Assembly (NCBI RefSeq): GCF_023499255.1
Contig: NZ_CP092183.1
Span: 5,948,501-6,012,500, forward strand
Source of the DNA: Couchioplanes caeruleus
GTDB lineage: Bacteria > Actinomycetota > Actinomycetes > Mycobacteriales > Micromonosporaceae
Reading direction: 5' to 3'
DNA length: 64,000 bases
Within the stretch, counting starts at the first letter, position 1. Every line of letters starts with the position of its first letter. The position numbers and the translations under genes were made by a program. Under the pieces are notes generated by a model. It did no database searches and was not told the DNA's origin. It was given only the letters and a program-made list of their open reading frames with translations. Positions 42,435 through 51,583 of this stretch are shown here, one piece after another.

Positions 42435-45242
42435 ATGGCATTGACGGAAGCGCGCGCAGTGTCAGACGAGACAGCCCCCACGCCAGCGGCCGACCCCCCG
42501 CCGCGGCGGCACCGCAGGCGCCGGGCACCCGCCTGGTACCTGCGGTTGCCGCGGTGGCTGCGCAGGTCCGTGGTGACCCTGACGGTGCTGGTCCTGGTGC
42601 TCACGGGGGTGGCGTCCGGCTACGTCGCGAGCGTGGACCTCCCCCCGGATCCGGCGCCGCCGCAGGCCTCGGTGCTCTACTACCGGGACGGTCACACAGT
42701 GTTGGCGCGGATCGGGCTGGCCGACCGTACGGACGTCAGCCTCGACCGGGTGCCCCTGCACGTGCGCCGGGCGTTCCTGGCCGCCGAGGACCGGGACTTC
42801 TACGACCACCTCGGCATCTCCGTACGCGGCCTGGTACGCGCGCTGTGGACCAACATCGCCCACGACGGCGGCCAGGGCGCGTCCACGATCACCCAGCAGT
42901 ACGTGCGCAACGCGTACCTGACGCAGGAACGGACGGTCAGCCGCAAGACCCGCGAGGCCGCGCTCGCGCTGAAGGTCGAACACCGGTGGAGCAAGGACGA
43001 GATCCTCGAGCGGTACCTCAACACCATCTACTTCGGCCGGGGCGCGTACGGCATCGAGGCGGCGGCCCGCGCCTACTTCGGCACGGCGGTCGACCGGCTG
43101 ACCGTGGCCCAGGGCGCCGTGCTCGCCGCCATGGTCAAGGACCCGACCCGCGGCGACCCGGCCGTGGACCCGACGTGGGCGCAGCAGCGGTGGCGCTGGG
43201 TGCTGCGGTCGATGGCCGCGCAGGGCTGGCTCGACGCGGGTGCGGCCGGGAGCACGCCGTACCCGGCCGTGGCCAAGGAGTCCGTCACCACGAGCACGGT
43301 CAGCGGGCCGGCCGGGCTGATCGCGGACCGGGTCGAGGACGAGCTCACCCGGGCGGGCATCAGCCGGCAGCAGATCCGTACCGGTGGCCTGCGCGTGCTC
43401 ACCACGATCGACGCCACCGCGCAGGAGGCCGCCACCGACGGCATCGGCAAGGAGCTCGAGGGCCAGCCCAAGGAGCTGCGCGCCGCGCTGGTGGCGGTCG
43501 ACCCGGCCGACGGGGGGGTACGCGCCTACTACGGCGGGGACCGCGGCCGCGGCTACTTCGACGACGCGGTGGCCGCCCGGCCCCCCGCCTCCACGTTCAA
43601 GCCGATCGTGCTCGCCGCCGCCGAGGAGCGCGGCATCGGGTTCCGCTCGATGTACAACGGCAGCTCCCCGCGCCTGTTCGAGAGCCGCAACGGCGCGCCG
43701 CTGTACAACCAGGAGAACCTGCAGTGCCCCATCTGCCCGCTCGACACCGCGATGGTGCACTCGCTCAACACGCCGTTCTACGCCCTCGCCGAACAGATCG
43801 GGCCCGACGCCGTCCGCCGGCTGGCGCACCGGCTGGGCGTGCCCGAGAAGTACGGCGACCAGCAGACGCTCGTCGACCTCAAGGGCGAGCCGGCGCCCGG
43901 CAGGACCCGGCCCGACATCGCGCTGGGCCGCTACCCCGTCGCCCCGGCCGACATGGCCACCCTCTACGCCACGCTCGCCGGCGGCGGACGCCGGGCGGAA
44001 CGGCACTTCGTCCAGTCGGTGACCACGGCGGACGGCACCACCCTCCACCGGTACGCCAAGAAGACCAAGCGGGTGCTGTCCGACGACGTGGCCGCGGACG
44101 TGGGAGCCGTGCTCGCGGAGGTGGTGCAGCACGACGGCCCGATCCCGAACCTGCCGGCCGCCGCGAAGACGGGTTCCCAGCAGTGGGCCGACACCACCGA
44201 CTCGTCGGACGCGTGGACCGCCGGGTGGACGCCGGCGCTGGCCGCGGTGACGTGGGTGGGCCGGGAGAAGCCCGGACCCATCAGGCAGAAGAACGGCAAG
44301 GCCATCAACGGCGACGGCATGCCGTACCGGATCTGGCGGTCCTTCATGGCCGCCGCCCTGCGCGACCAGCCGGCCCGGCAGCTGGCGGATGCGAGGATGG
44401 TCGGCGCTCCCGACACGGTCGACCTAAAGCGCCTGCCGCCGACGGTCAAGGCGTACCCCGGTTACGTCTTCCCCGGGCCGCAGCGCGGCGACCAGGTGGA
44501 CCGGTCGAAGGCGAAGGGCTCCTGGGCGCAGCGGGTCGAGCGCCTGACGACGGTGCTCGACCGCTATGCGCGCACCGTCCCGGAGTTCAGCGTCTCCGTC
44601 GTCGACCACCGCACCGGGCACCGCTACGACTACCACGGCGACACCCGGCTCGAGGCGGCCAGCGTGATCAAGGTGGAGCTGCTGGCCGCGCTGCTGCTCA
44701 AGGCGCAGGGCGCGAACCGCGGCCTGACCGGCGCCGAGAAGACCCGGGTCGCGAAGATGATCAAAGCCAGCGACAACGACGCGGCGAAGTCGGTGTACCG
44801 GGCGATCGGCGGCCCCGACGCGCTCCGCGACGCCTGCGACCGGCTCGGGTTGCACGACACCGAGCCGGCGTCCTCCTTCGGCCTGACCCGCACCACGGCG
44901 AACGACCAGACCCGGATGGTGGGCGCCCTCACCGACGTGGACAGCCCGCTGACGGCGAAGTCGCAGCAGGCGATCCTCCAGCTCATGTCGTCGGTCAACG
45001 CCGACCAGACCTGGGGCGTCAGCGCCGCGCAGCTCGCCGGGGAGCGGACGGCGCTGAAGAACGGGTGGCTGGCGCGGTCCACCGAGGACAACCGCTGGAT
45101 CATCAACAGCACCGGCCGGATCTCCGGCGACAGGACCGACGTGTCGGTGTCCGTGATGTCGCACGGGCACCCCGGTCAGAAATCCGGCATCGACGTCGTC
45201 GAGCACGTCGCCGCGCTGACGCGCAGCTATCTTGGGTGGTGA
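42435..45242 (+). CDS. Class A penicillin-binding protein fused to a beta-lactamase-like domain
   Basis: This 935-aa protein has a cytoplasmic Arg-rich tail, TM at about 45-66, a GT51 glycosyltransferase (about 95-265) with E118 in AAEDRDFYDH and GASTITQQ, and a transpeptidase (about 350-640) with S386-T-F-K389, S443-L-N and K578-T-G. A further module (about 690-935) has the class A beta-lactamase-superfamily motifs S743-V-I-K746, S779-D-N and K875-N-G. It therefore combines three active sites in one polypeptide; class A PBPs normally end after the transpeptidase. It builds and cross-links peptidoglycan. The third domain may be a hydrolase or DD-peptidase. A TTG at 42423 is also in frame. Confidence 0.9.
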   Translation: MALTEARAVSDETAPTPAADPPPRRHRRRRAPAWYLRLPRWLRRSVVTLTVLVLVLTGVASGYVASVDLPPDPAPPQASVLYYRDGHTVLARIGLADRTDVSLDRVPLHVRRAFLAAEDRDFYDHLGISVRGLVRALWTNIAHDGGQGASTITQQYVRNAYLTQERTVSRKTREAALALKVEHRWSKDEILERYLNTIYFGRGAYGIEAAARAYFGTAVDRLTVAQGAVLAAMVKDPTRGDPAVDPTWAQQRWRWVLRSMAAQGWLDAGAAGSTPYPAVAKESVTTSTVSGPAGLIADRVEDELTRAGISRQQIRTGGLRVLTTIDATAQEAATDGIGKELEGQPKELRAALVAVDPADGGVRAYYGGDRGRGYFDDAVAARPPASTFKPIVLAAAEERGIGFRSMYNGSSPRLFESRNGAPLYNQENLQCPICPLDTAMVHSLNTPFYALAEQIGPDAVRRLAHRLGVPEKYGDQQTLVDLKGEPAPGRTRPDIALGRYPVAPADMATLYATLAGGGRRAERHFVQSVTTADGTTLHRYAKKTKRVLSDDVAADVGAVLAEVVQHDGPIPNLPAAAKTGSQQWADTTDSSDAWTAGWTPALAAVTWVGREKPGPIRQKNGKAINGDGMPYRIWRSFMAAALRDQPARQLADARMVGAPDTVDLKRLPPTVKAYPGYVFPGPQRGDQVDRSKAKGSWAQRVERLTTVLDRYARTVPEFSVSVVDHRTGHRYDYHGDTRLEAASVIKVELLAALLLKAQGANRGLTGAEKTRVAKMIKASDNDAAKSVYRAIGGPDALRDACDRLGLHDTEPASSFGLTRTTANDQTRMVGALTDVDSPLTAKSQQAILQLMSSVNADQTWGVSAAQLAGERTALKNGWLARSTEDNRWIINSTGRISGDRTDVSVSVMSHGHPGQKSGIDVVEHVAALTRSYLGW

Positions 45243-45267
45243 GGGCAGCGACCGTACGGAGGTCACC

Positions 45268-45726
45268 ATGGCGGACGACCGTCCCCGGACCCTGCCGGTG
45301 CAGGGCATCGTCAACCGGCTGGTGCAGGGCCTGTCCCGGGTGCCGCTGGTGTCGCGCCTGATCGGCCGCAACCTCATCATCCTGTACGTGGTGGGCCGGA
45401 AGACCGGTAAGCGGTACACGGTGCCGGTCGCGTACACACGGCACGACGGCGCCCTGCTCGTCGGCTCACCGTTCGGCTGGGGCCGCAACCTGCGCACCGG
45501 CGAGCCGATCGAGGTGCGCTTCATGGGCAGGCGCCGTCCGGCCGACGTCGTCGTGGTCAGCGACGAGGACGCGGTGGTCGCCGACTACGCCGTGATCGCG
45601 CGGGACAACCACCGCTTCGGCGCGTTCAACGCCATCGGCTACGACGCCGGCGGCAACCCGGACCCCGCCGACCTGCACCGGGCCTGGGCGGCGGGCGCCC
45701 GGGTCTTCCGGCTGACCCCGCGGTAG
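45268..45726 (+). CDS. Deazaflavin-dependent nitroreductase-family (F420) protein
   Basis: The 152-aa product has the small split-barrel fold of the DDN/FDOR family. LYVVGRKTGKRYTVPVAYTR forms the cofactor-binding strand and turn, and LLVGSPFGWGRNLRTGEPIE follows. Family members bind F420 or related cofactors and reduce diverse substrates, though many are uncharacterised. ACGGAGG lies just before the ATG. It is 25 nt after the PBP fusion gene but functionally unrelated on present evidence. Confidence 0.85.
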   Translation: MADDRPRTLPVQGIVNRLVQGLSRVPLVSRLIGRNLIILYVVGRKTGKRYTVPVAYTRHDGALLVGSPFGWGRNLRTGEPIEVRFMGRRRPADVVVVSDEDAVVADYAVIARDNHRFGAFNAIGYDAGGNPDPADLHRAWAAGARVFRLTPR

Positions 45727-45838
45727 GGCGGCCCGGCGGCCGGTCGTCCGGTCGCTGACACACCGCTGGGCCCGGCTGCCACGCCGCTCACACTGGGCAC
45801 CAGCCGGCTGGTCGCCGGCGGTGTCGAGCGGAGGCCGG

Positions 45839-48670
45839 ATGGCGGTGCAGCTCCGCCTGCTGGGCGAGGTGGAAGCGGTCGTGGACGGCCGCCGCCTCGA
45901 CCTGGGCCACGACCGGCAGCGGTGTGTCCTGGCGGCGCTGCTGGTCGACGCGGGCCGCGCCGTGCCGGCCGACCGGGTCCTCGACCGCGTGTGGGGCGAG
46001 CGGCTACCGCAGCGCGCACCCGGCGTCCTGCGCAGCTATCTGTCGCGGCTGCGGCGGGCCCTCGCGCCGGCCGCAGGCGTCGAGATCGTGCGCCGGCCCG
46101 GCGGGTACGCGTGCACGGCCGACCCGATGACCGTGGACCTGCACCGGTTCGGCGTGCTGCTGGGGCAGGCCCGGGACGCGGCGGACGACCACGGCGCAGT
46201 GGCGCTGTTCGAGCAGGCGCTCGGCCTGTGGCACGGCGAGCCGTTCGGCGCCCTGGACACCCCGTGGCTGACCGGCGTCCGGGAAGGGCTGCTGAGCCGG
46301 CGGCGCGCTGCCGTCCTCGACCGCAACGACGCCGCCCTGCGCGCCGGACGGCACGGTGAGCTGCTCCCGGAGCTGACGGCGTACGCCGACGACCACCCGC
46401 TCGACGAACGCCTCTGCGCCCAGGTGATGCTGGCCCAGTACCGCTGCGGGCGGCAGGCCGAGGCGCTCGCGACGTACCAGCGGATGCGCCGGCTGCTGGC
46501 CGAGTCCCTCGGTGCCGACCCGGGCCCGCCGCTGCAGGCGCTCCACCGGCGCGTCCTCACCGGCGACCCGGCCCTGGAGGCGGCGGCCCGTCCCCGCACG
46601 ACGGGCCCGCGCACGGCGGCGGCTCCGGGGCCCGCGCCCCGGCCGGTGCCGCGCCAGCTGCCCGCGCCGCCGTGGCGCTTCACCGGCCGGTCCGCGGCCC
46701 TGGTCGAGCTCGACGCGGCGATGCAGGCCCCGGCCGGCGGGTCGGCGCCGGTGGTGATCTCCGCGATCGGCGGCGCCGGCGGCATCGGCAAGACCTGGCT
46801 GGCGCTGCGGTGGGCGCACGACAACACGGCCCGCTTCCCCGACGGGCAGCTCTACGTGAACCTGCGCGGCTACGACCCCGCCGGCGAACCGGTGCCGCCG
46901 GCCACCGCGGTCCGCGCGTTCCTCGAGGCCCTCGGGGTGGACTCCTCCGCGATGCCGGCCGACCCGCAGGCCCGGGCCGGGCTCTACCGCAGCCTGGTCG
47001 CCGGCAAGCGCATGCTGATCGTGCTCGACAACGCGCGGGACGCCGCCCAGGTCGTACCGCTGCTGCCCGGGTCGGCGCCGGCCACCGTGCTGATCACGAG
47101 CCGGTCGCGGCTGCTCGGGTTGCTCAGCGCGTACGGGGCCCGCCCGCTGACGCTCGACGTCCTGACCGGTGCGGAGGCGCGGCAGCTGCTCGCCGATCAG
47201 GTCGGCGCGGCCCGTACGGCGGCGGAGCCCGCGGCGGTGGCGGCGCTGCTGCGGTGGTGCGCGGGCCTGCCCCTGGCGTTGAGCATCGTGGCCGCCCGGG
47301 CCGCCTCGGACCCGGCCCTGCCGCTGGCGTCGCTCGCCGCCGAGCTGCACGAGGCGGCCACCCGCCTGGACGCGCTGGACGGCGGCGAGGTGGCGGTCAA
47401 CCTGCGCGCCGTGCTGTCCACGTCCTGCCGGGCGATCTCCCCCGCCGCCGGCCGGCTGTTCGCCCTGATGGGCCACTGCCCCGGGCCGGACCTCACCCTG
47501 CCGGCCGCCGCGAGCCTGGCCGGCGTGCCACCGGCCCGGGCCGGGGCGCTGCTGCGCGAGCTGACCGCCGGCCATCTGGTGCAGACCCCGGCCCCGGGCC
47601 GCTACCGGATGCACGACCTGGTCCGGCTGTTCGCGGCCGAGCAGGTCACCGGCGACGACGCCGGGCGGCGGGCCGCCGTGCGCCGGGTCCTCGACCACTA
47701 CCTGCACACCGCCGCGGCCGCCGACCGGCTCCTCGCCCCGCACCGGGACGTGGTCGCGCCGGCCGTGCCGGGCCCGGGCGTCACCCCGGAGCAGGTCCCC
47801 GGCCACGACGCGGCGCTCGCGTGGTTCACCGCGGAACACGCCGGCCTGCTCGCCGCCCTGCGTGCCGCCGCGGACGCCGGCTCGCCCGCCCGCGTGTGGC
47901 AGCTGGCGTGGGTGCTCACCACGTACCTGGACCGGGGCGGGCACTGGCAGGACCGGCTCGCCGCCCACGCCGCGGCCCTGGCGGCGGCCCGGCGGCTGGG
48001 CGACCCGTGGCGGCAGGCCCACGCCCACCGGGAGATGGCCCTGGCGTACGTCTGGCTGGAGCGCCCCGGCGAGGCGCGGGAGCACCTCCGGCGGTCACTG
48101 GAGCTGTTCACCGGGCTCGGTGACCTCCTCGGTCAGGCGCACGCCCACCGCGGTCTCGCGCGGGTCCACGCCCGGCAGGGCCGGCACGCCGCCGCGCTGC
48201 CGTACGACCGGCAGTCGCTCGCCCTGTACCTGGCGGCCGGGAGCCGGGCGGGCCAGGCCGCGGCCCTCAACGCCATCGGGTGGCACCACGCCCACCTCGG
48301 CGATCCGCAGCGGGCCCTCGCCTGCTGCGGCCAGTCCCTCACCCTGCACGAGCGGCTCGGCAACCGGCACGGCGTCGCCCTGACCCTGGACAGCCTCGGC
48401 TACGCGCACCACCAGCTCGGCCGGTACGCCGAGGCAGCCGTGCACTACGCCCGCGCCGCCGGCCTGTTCGGCGACCTCGGCGACCGCTACCGGCAGGGGG
48501 CCACGTACGCCCGCCTCGGCGATGCCCACGACGCCGCCGGAGACGCCGACGCGGCCGGCCTCGCCTGGCGCAACGGCCTGGCCCTGCTCAGCGAGCTCGG
48601 GCACCCGGAGGCCGCCGCGGTGCGGACGAAGCTGCACCGCGGCGAGCCCCCGGCCCGTTCCGCCGCCTGA
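45839..48670 (+). CDS. AfsR/SARP-family regulator with NB-ARC and TPR domains
   Basis: This 943-aa regulator has an N-terminal OmpR-like winged helix (about 1-90; RSYLSRLRRALAPAAGVEIV), a bacterial transcriptional activation domain (about 95-245), an NB-ARC ATPase with P-loop GGAGGIGKTW near residue 312 and VLITSRSRLLGLL, and C-terminal TPRs (about 680-935). It is the architecture of AfsR, which activates secondary metabolism in response to phosphorylation or a nucleotide switch. No biosynthetic cluster is adjacent, so it may act pleiotropically. GGAGG precedes the ATG. Confidence 0.93.
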   Translation: MAVQLRLLGEVEAVVDGRRLDLGHDRQRCVLAALLVDAGRAVPADRVLDRVWGERLPQRAPGVLRSYLSRLRRALAPAAGVEIVRRPGGYACTADPMTVDLHRFGVLLGQARDAADDHGAVALFEQALGLWHGEPFGALDTPWLTGVREGLLSRRRAAVLDRNDAALRAGRHGELLPELTAYADDHPLDERLCAQVMLAQYRCGRQAEALATYQRMRRLLAESLGADPGPPLQALHRRVLTGDPALEAAARPRTTGPRTAAAPGPAPRPVPRQLPAPPWRFTGRSAALVELDAAMQAPAGGSAPVVISAIGGAGGIGKTWLALRWAHDNTARFPDGQLYVNLRGYDPAGEPVPPATAVRAFLEALGVDSSAMPADPQARAGLYRSLVAGKRMLIVLDNARDAAQVVPLLPGSAPATVLITSRSRLLGLLSAYGARPLTLDVLTGAEARQLLADQVGAARTAAEPAAVAALLRWCAGLPLALSIVAARAASDPALPLASLAAELHEAATRLDALDGGEVAVNLRAVLSTSCRAISPAAGRLFALMGHCPGPDLTLPAAASLAGVPPARAGALLRELTAGHLVQTPAPGRYRMHDLVRLFAAEQVTGDDAGRRAAVRRVLDHYLHTAAAADRLLAPHRDVVAPAVPGPGVTPEQVPGHDAALAWFTAEHAGLLAALRAAADAGSPARVWQLAWVLTTYLDRGGHWQDRLAAHAAALAAARRLGDPWRQAHAHREMALAYVWLERPGEAREHLRRSLELFTGLGDLLGQAHAHRGLARVHARQGRHAAALPYDRQSLALYLAAGSRAGQAAALNAIGWHHAHLGDPQRALACCGQSLTLHERLGNRHGVALTLDSLGYAHHQLGRYAEAAVHYARAAGLFGDLGDRYRQGATYARLGDAHDAAGDADAAGLAWRNGLALLSELGHPEAAAVRTKLHRGEPPARSAA

Positions 48671-48680
48671 CCCCGGGTCA
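48668..48680. terminator. 13-bp palindrome containing both convergent stop codons
   Basis: TGACCCCGGGTCA is symmetrical about its central C. Its ends are the stop codons of the AfsR-like gene (TGA on plus) and of the small beta-rich protein gene (TGA on minus). The stem is too short for a strong terminator on its own. Confidence 0.4.
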
Positions 48681-48995
48681 GTCGACGCTGTAGTTCAGCG
48701 TGTAGAACGCCTTCGCCGCGGCCTTGAACTCCAGCGTGTTGTTCTTGACCGGGCTCGCACCGACGGTGTGCAGCCCGAGGTTGTCGTCGGCGCTGTTGGC
48801 GTCGATCTCGACGAGCTGCACGTTGACGCTGCCGGTGAAGGTCTTGCTGATCCCGCCGAGCTGCACGGTCTCGTTCTTGTGGACGCCGAACGGGCCGGCG
48901 GCCTTCACGCCGTTGATCCGCACCTCGATCTCGTCCTCCGAGATGGAGTCCTGCAGCTTGGCACAGTGCAAGGAGTTCAGCTTGATCGTGGACAT
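48678..48995 (-). CDS. Small beta-rich protein, unknown function
   Basis: The product is 105 aa with no signal peptide. It is rich in short strands: MSTIKLNSLHCAKLQDSISE, then DEIEVRINGVKAAGPFGVHK and SVNVQLVEIDANSADDNLG. The pattern suggests a C2-like beta-sandwich. Homologues that I recall from actinobacteria begin with a similar KLNSLHC motif and have no assigned role. A strong GGGGGAGGG ribosome site implies high expression. Its codon use is richer in AAG/AAC and its GC is lower than that of its neighbours. Convergent with the AfsR-like gene. Confidence 0.75.
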   Translation of the reverse strand: MSTIKLNSLHCAKLQDSISEDEIEVRINGVKAAGPFGVHKNETVQLGGISKTFTGSVNVQLVEIDANSADDNLGLHTVGASPVKNNTLEFKAAAKAFYTLNYSVD

Positions 48996-49112
48996 CGGGT
49001 TCCCTCCCCCTGGTTCGCGGCCGTCTGCCGCACACCGACGACGATCGGCGCGACCCGTTGCGCGAACGTTGAGCAGGCGTTGAACCCGCCGGTCCGCCCG
49101 TAGTCTTTCCCG

Positions 49113-49892
49113 GTGGAGCTGCGCGAGACCTTCGACGAGGACGCCGAGCGGTACGACCGGATCCGGCCCGGCTACCCGGCGCGGATGGTCGATGACCTGG
49201 CCGCCGCCGGGGTGCCCCGCGGGGCGCGGGTGCTGGAGGTCGGCTGCGGCACCGGCCAGGCCACCGTGCCGCTGGCCGAGCGGGGGTACGACATCGTGGC
49301 CGTCGAGCTGGGCGCGCGCATGGCGGCCGTGGCGCGGCGCAATCTCGCCGGCTTCGACACGGTACGGGTGGTGACGGCCGCGTTCGAGGACTGGCCGCTG
49401 CCCGCAGAGCCGTTCGACGTGGTGTTCTGCGCGACGGCGTTCCACTGGGTCGACCCGGCCGTACGGGTCACGAAGTCCGCGGACGCGTTGCGGCTCGGCG
49501 GTGTGCTGGCGACGGTGGCGACCCACCACATAGCCGGCGGCAGCTGGACCGAGGCGTTCCACGGCGAGATCCAGCAGCGGTACGAACGGTTCGACCCGGC
49601 GACGCCACCGGGCCTGCGGAGGGTGTTCGCCCGCGACATCCCGCGCGACGACGCCGAGCTGACCCGGTCCGGGCGGTTCGAGCCCGCGGTCTTCCATCGG
49701 TACGAGTGGGAGGCGGCGTACTCGACGGCGGAGTACCTGGATCTCCTGCTGACCTACTCCGGGCACCGGGCGCTGCCGGAGCCGCGGCGCACCGGGCTGC
49801 TGACGGCCATCGCGCAGCTCGTCGACGACCACGGGGGCCGGGTCGTCAAGCGCTACCTGACCGAGCTGAGGGTGGCCCGCCGGACCGGGTGA
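49113..49892 (+). CDS. Class I SAM-dependent methyltransferase
   Basis: The 259-aa protein has motif I VLEVGCGTGQATVPLA near residue 40, an acidic loop AVELGARM (motif II), and FDVVFCATAFHWVDPA (post-motif region with the FHW signature). This is typical of the ubiE/Trm9-like methyltransferase group. The substrate is unknown. The GTG start has no clear ribosome site; TAGTCT about 10 nt upstream could be a -10 for a leaderless message. Confidence 0.88.
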   Translation: MELRETFDEDAERYDRIRPGYPARMVDDLAAAGVPRGARVLEVGCGTGQATVPLAERGYDIVAVELGARMAAVARRNLAGFDTVRVVTAAFEDWPLPAEPFDVVFCATAFHWVDPAVRVTKSADALRLGGVLATVATHHIAGGSWTEAFHGEIQQRYERFDPATPPGLRRVFARDIPRDDAELTRSGRFEPAVFHRYEWEAAYSTAEYLDLLLTYSGHRALPEPRRTGLLTAIAQLVDDHGGRVVKRYLTELRVARRTG

Positions 49893-49911
49893 ACCGGGGA
49901 TCCACCCGGTT
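49892..49911. terminator. Bidirectional hairpin between methyltransferase and cellulase genes
   Basis: AACCGGG at 49892-49898 pairs with CCCGGTT at 49905-49911 around a 6-nt loop, lying between two convergent stop codons (49892 and 49930). Confidence 0.6.
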
Positions 49912-49929
49912 GCCGGCGGGCCGCCGCGG

Positions 49930-51414
49930 TCAGGAGGTGGGGAAGTCGTCCGCGGTACGGATCCGGTTGCGCACCAGCGCGCCGGATTCGGTGAGCACGC
50001 CGGTCCCGGTGTACGTGCCGGCGGCGCAGGTGCCGGCCCGGAACGCGGCGCTGCCCTCACCGGCGTCGGAGTACGTCCAGTTCGCGTAGCTGATCTTCAG
50101 GCGATCGAGCAGGTCGAGCCACGCGGTCGTGCTGGCCGTGTCCACCGCTCCGCCGCCGCTGGCGCTCACCGTGCCGAACTCGGTGACGAACATCGGCAGC
50201 GTGCCGGCCGCCTTCTCCAGTTCGGCGCGGTAGTTGTCCTTGTGCGACGCCGCGTAGAAGTGGAACGCGTACATGATGTTGCTCGCGCGGACCGGGTTCG
50301 CGACGACCTCGGCGGAGCTCGCGCCGTCGGAGACGCCCAGCGACGACCAGCCCCGGGTGCCGACGATGACCACGGCGTCCGGATCGTTGGCCCGGATCAC
50401 CGGGATGACCTGCTCGGCGTAGCTCTTGATGCCGGACCAGGAGACACCGTTCGGCTCGTTGGCGATCTCGTAGATGACGTTGGTCCTGGCGGCGTTGCGC
50501 GCGGACACCGCGGCGAAGAACGTCTTGGCGCGGTCCAGGTTGAGGTTGGGGTCGCCGGGCGTGAGCGTGTGGAAGTCGATGAGGGCGTACATGCCGCGGG
50601 CCCCGGCCTGGTCGACGAGCGAGTTGACCCGGCTCGTGAAGCCGGCCGGGTCGGTCTCGTAGCCGCCCTCCTGCACGTACATGGCGATGCGGAGCAGGTC
50701 GGCGCGCCAGTCGGTGGCGAGCGCGTCGAGGGAGGCGTTGTTGTAGCAGTTCGCGAACCACTGCAGGCCGTGGGTGCTCATGCCGCGCAACTGGATCGGG
50801 CGGTCGTACCGGTTGCACAGGTGCACGCCGCAGACCCGCAGCTGCCCGTTGATCCCGACGGGCGTGCCGGTGCCGCCGGCCGGCGGGGTGGTCGGCGTGG
50901 CGGTCGGGGTGGTGGTCGGCGTGGTGGTCCGCGACGGCGACGGGCTCGCCGTGGTGGGCCGCGCCGACGGCGTGGTGGGTACGGCCGTGGGCGTGGTGGC
51001 CGACGGCGTGGCGGGCGCGGTCGTGATGCCGCAGGTGGCGTCGTTCACCGTGCAGGCGGTGGGCCGCCCGGTGCCGTTGACGATCATCCCGAACTCGGTC
51101 GAGGCGCCCGCCGCGATGGTGGCGTTCCACCCGGCCGGGGTGAACGTGTGGGTGCTGCCCGACGTGGCCAGCGTCGCGTTCCAGGCATTGACGATCGTCG
51201 TTCCAGCGGGCAGCGTGAGCTGCACCCGCCAGGTGTCGAGCGTCGAGGAGGTGTCGTTCTTGACCACCACGCTCGCCTGGTAGCCGGTGGACCAGGAGTT
51301 CGTCACGGTGAACGCGGCGGTCTCGGCGGAGGCCGGCAGGGCGATCAGCGCCACCGTCGAGACGGCGGCGGCGACCGCGCCGGCCACGAGAAGTTTCAGT
51401 TTCACTCTGCGCAT
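49930..51414 (-). CDS. Secreted GH5 cellulase with N-terminal CBM2
   Basis: The product is 494 aa with a signal peptide (about 1-30). A family 2 cellulose-binding module (about 31-135) shows FTVTNSWSTGYQASVVVKND and WNATIAAGASTEFGMIVNG. A Thr/Pro/Ser linker (about 138-192) leads to a GH5 catalytic domain (about 200-480). E320 in YEIANEPNG is the acid/base and E412 in FVTEFGT the nucleophile. It hydrolyses beta-1,4-glucan outside the cell. A CebR-type operator lies about 30 nt upstream, so cello-oligosaccharide induction is likely. CGGAG precedes the ATG. Confidence 0.93.
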   Translation of the reverse strand: MRRVKLKLLVAGAVAAAVSTVALIALPASAETAAFTVTNSWSTGYQASVVVKNDTSSTLDTWRVQLTLPAGTTIVNAWNATLATSGSTHTFTPAGWNATIAAGASTEFGMIVNGTGRPTACTVNDATCGITTAPATPSATTPTAVPTTPSARPTTASPSPSRTTTPTTTPTATPTTPPAGGTGTPVGINGQLRVCGVHLCNRYDRPIQLRGMSTHGLQWFANCYNNASLDALATDWRADLLRIAMYVQEGGYETDPAGFTSRVNSLVDQAGARGMYALIDFHTLTPGDPNLNLDRAKTFFAAVSARNAARTNVIYEIANEPNGVSWSGIKSYAEQVIPVIRANDPDAVVIVGTRGWSSLGVSDGASSAEVVANPVRASNIMYAFHFYAASHKDNYRAELEKAAGTLPMFVTEFGTVSASGGGAVDTASTTAWLDLLDRLKISYANWTYSDAGEGSAAFRAGTCAAGTYTGTGVLTESGALVRNRIRTADDFPTS

Positions 51415-51442
51415 GAGGGGACTCCGTCGAGGGGTACGGGCG

Positions 51443-51456
51443 CGGGAGCGCTCCCA
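51443..51456 (-). promoter_or_regulatory. CebR-type operator upstream of the cellulase gene
   Basis: On the minus strand the site reads TGGGAGCGCTCCCG, matching 13 of 14 bases of the CebR box TGGGAGCGCTCCCA. It lies 29-42 nt upstream of the cellulase ATG. CebR represses cellulase genes until cellobiose or cellotriose binds it. No cebR gene is in the window. Confidence 0.82.
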
Positions 51457-51583
51457 GGTGCCGGCGACTCTAACCACATGCGCCCTGAGCAGGCAAAACA
51501 AGCTGAAATCATCCTTAATTCGCGGCTCCGGGCAACCAAACGGGCGTCCGGAGCCACTACCCGGACGACCGGAAGGAAACCGC

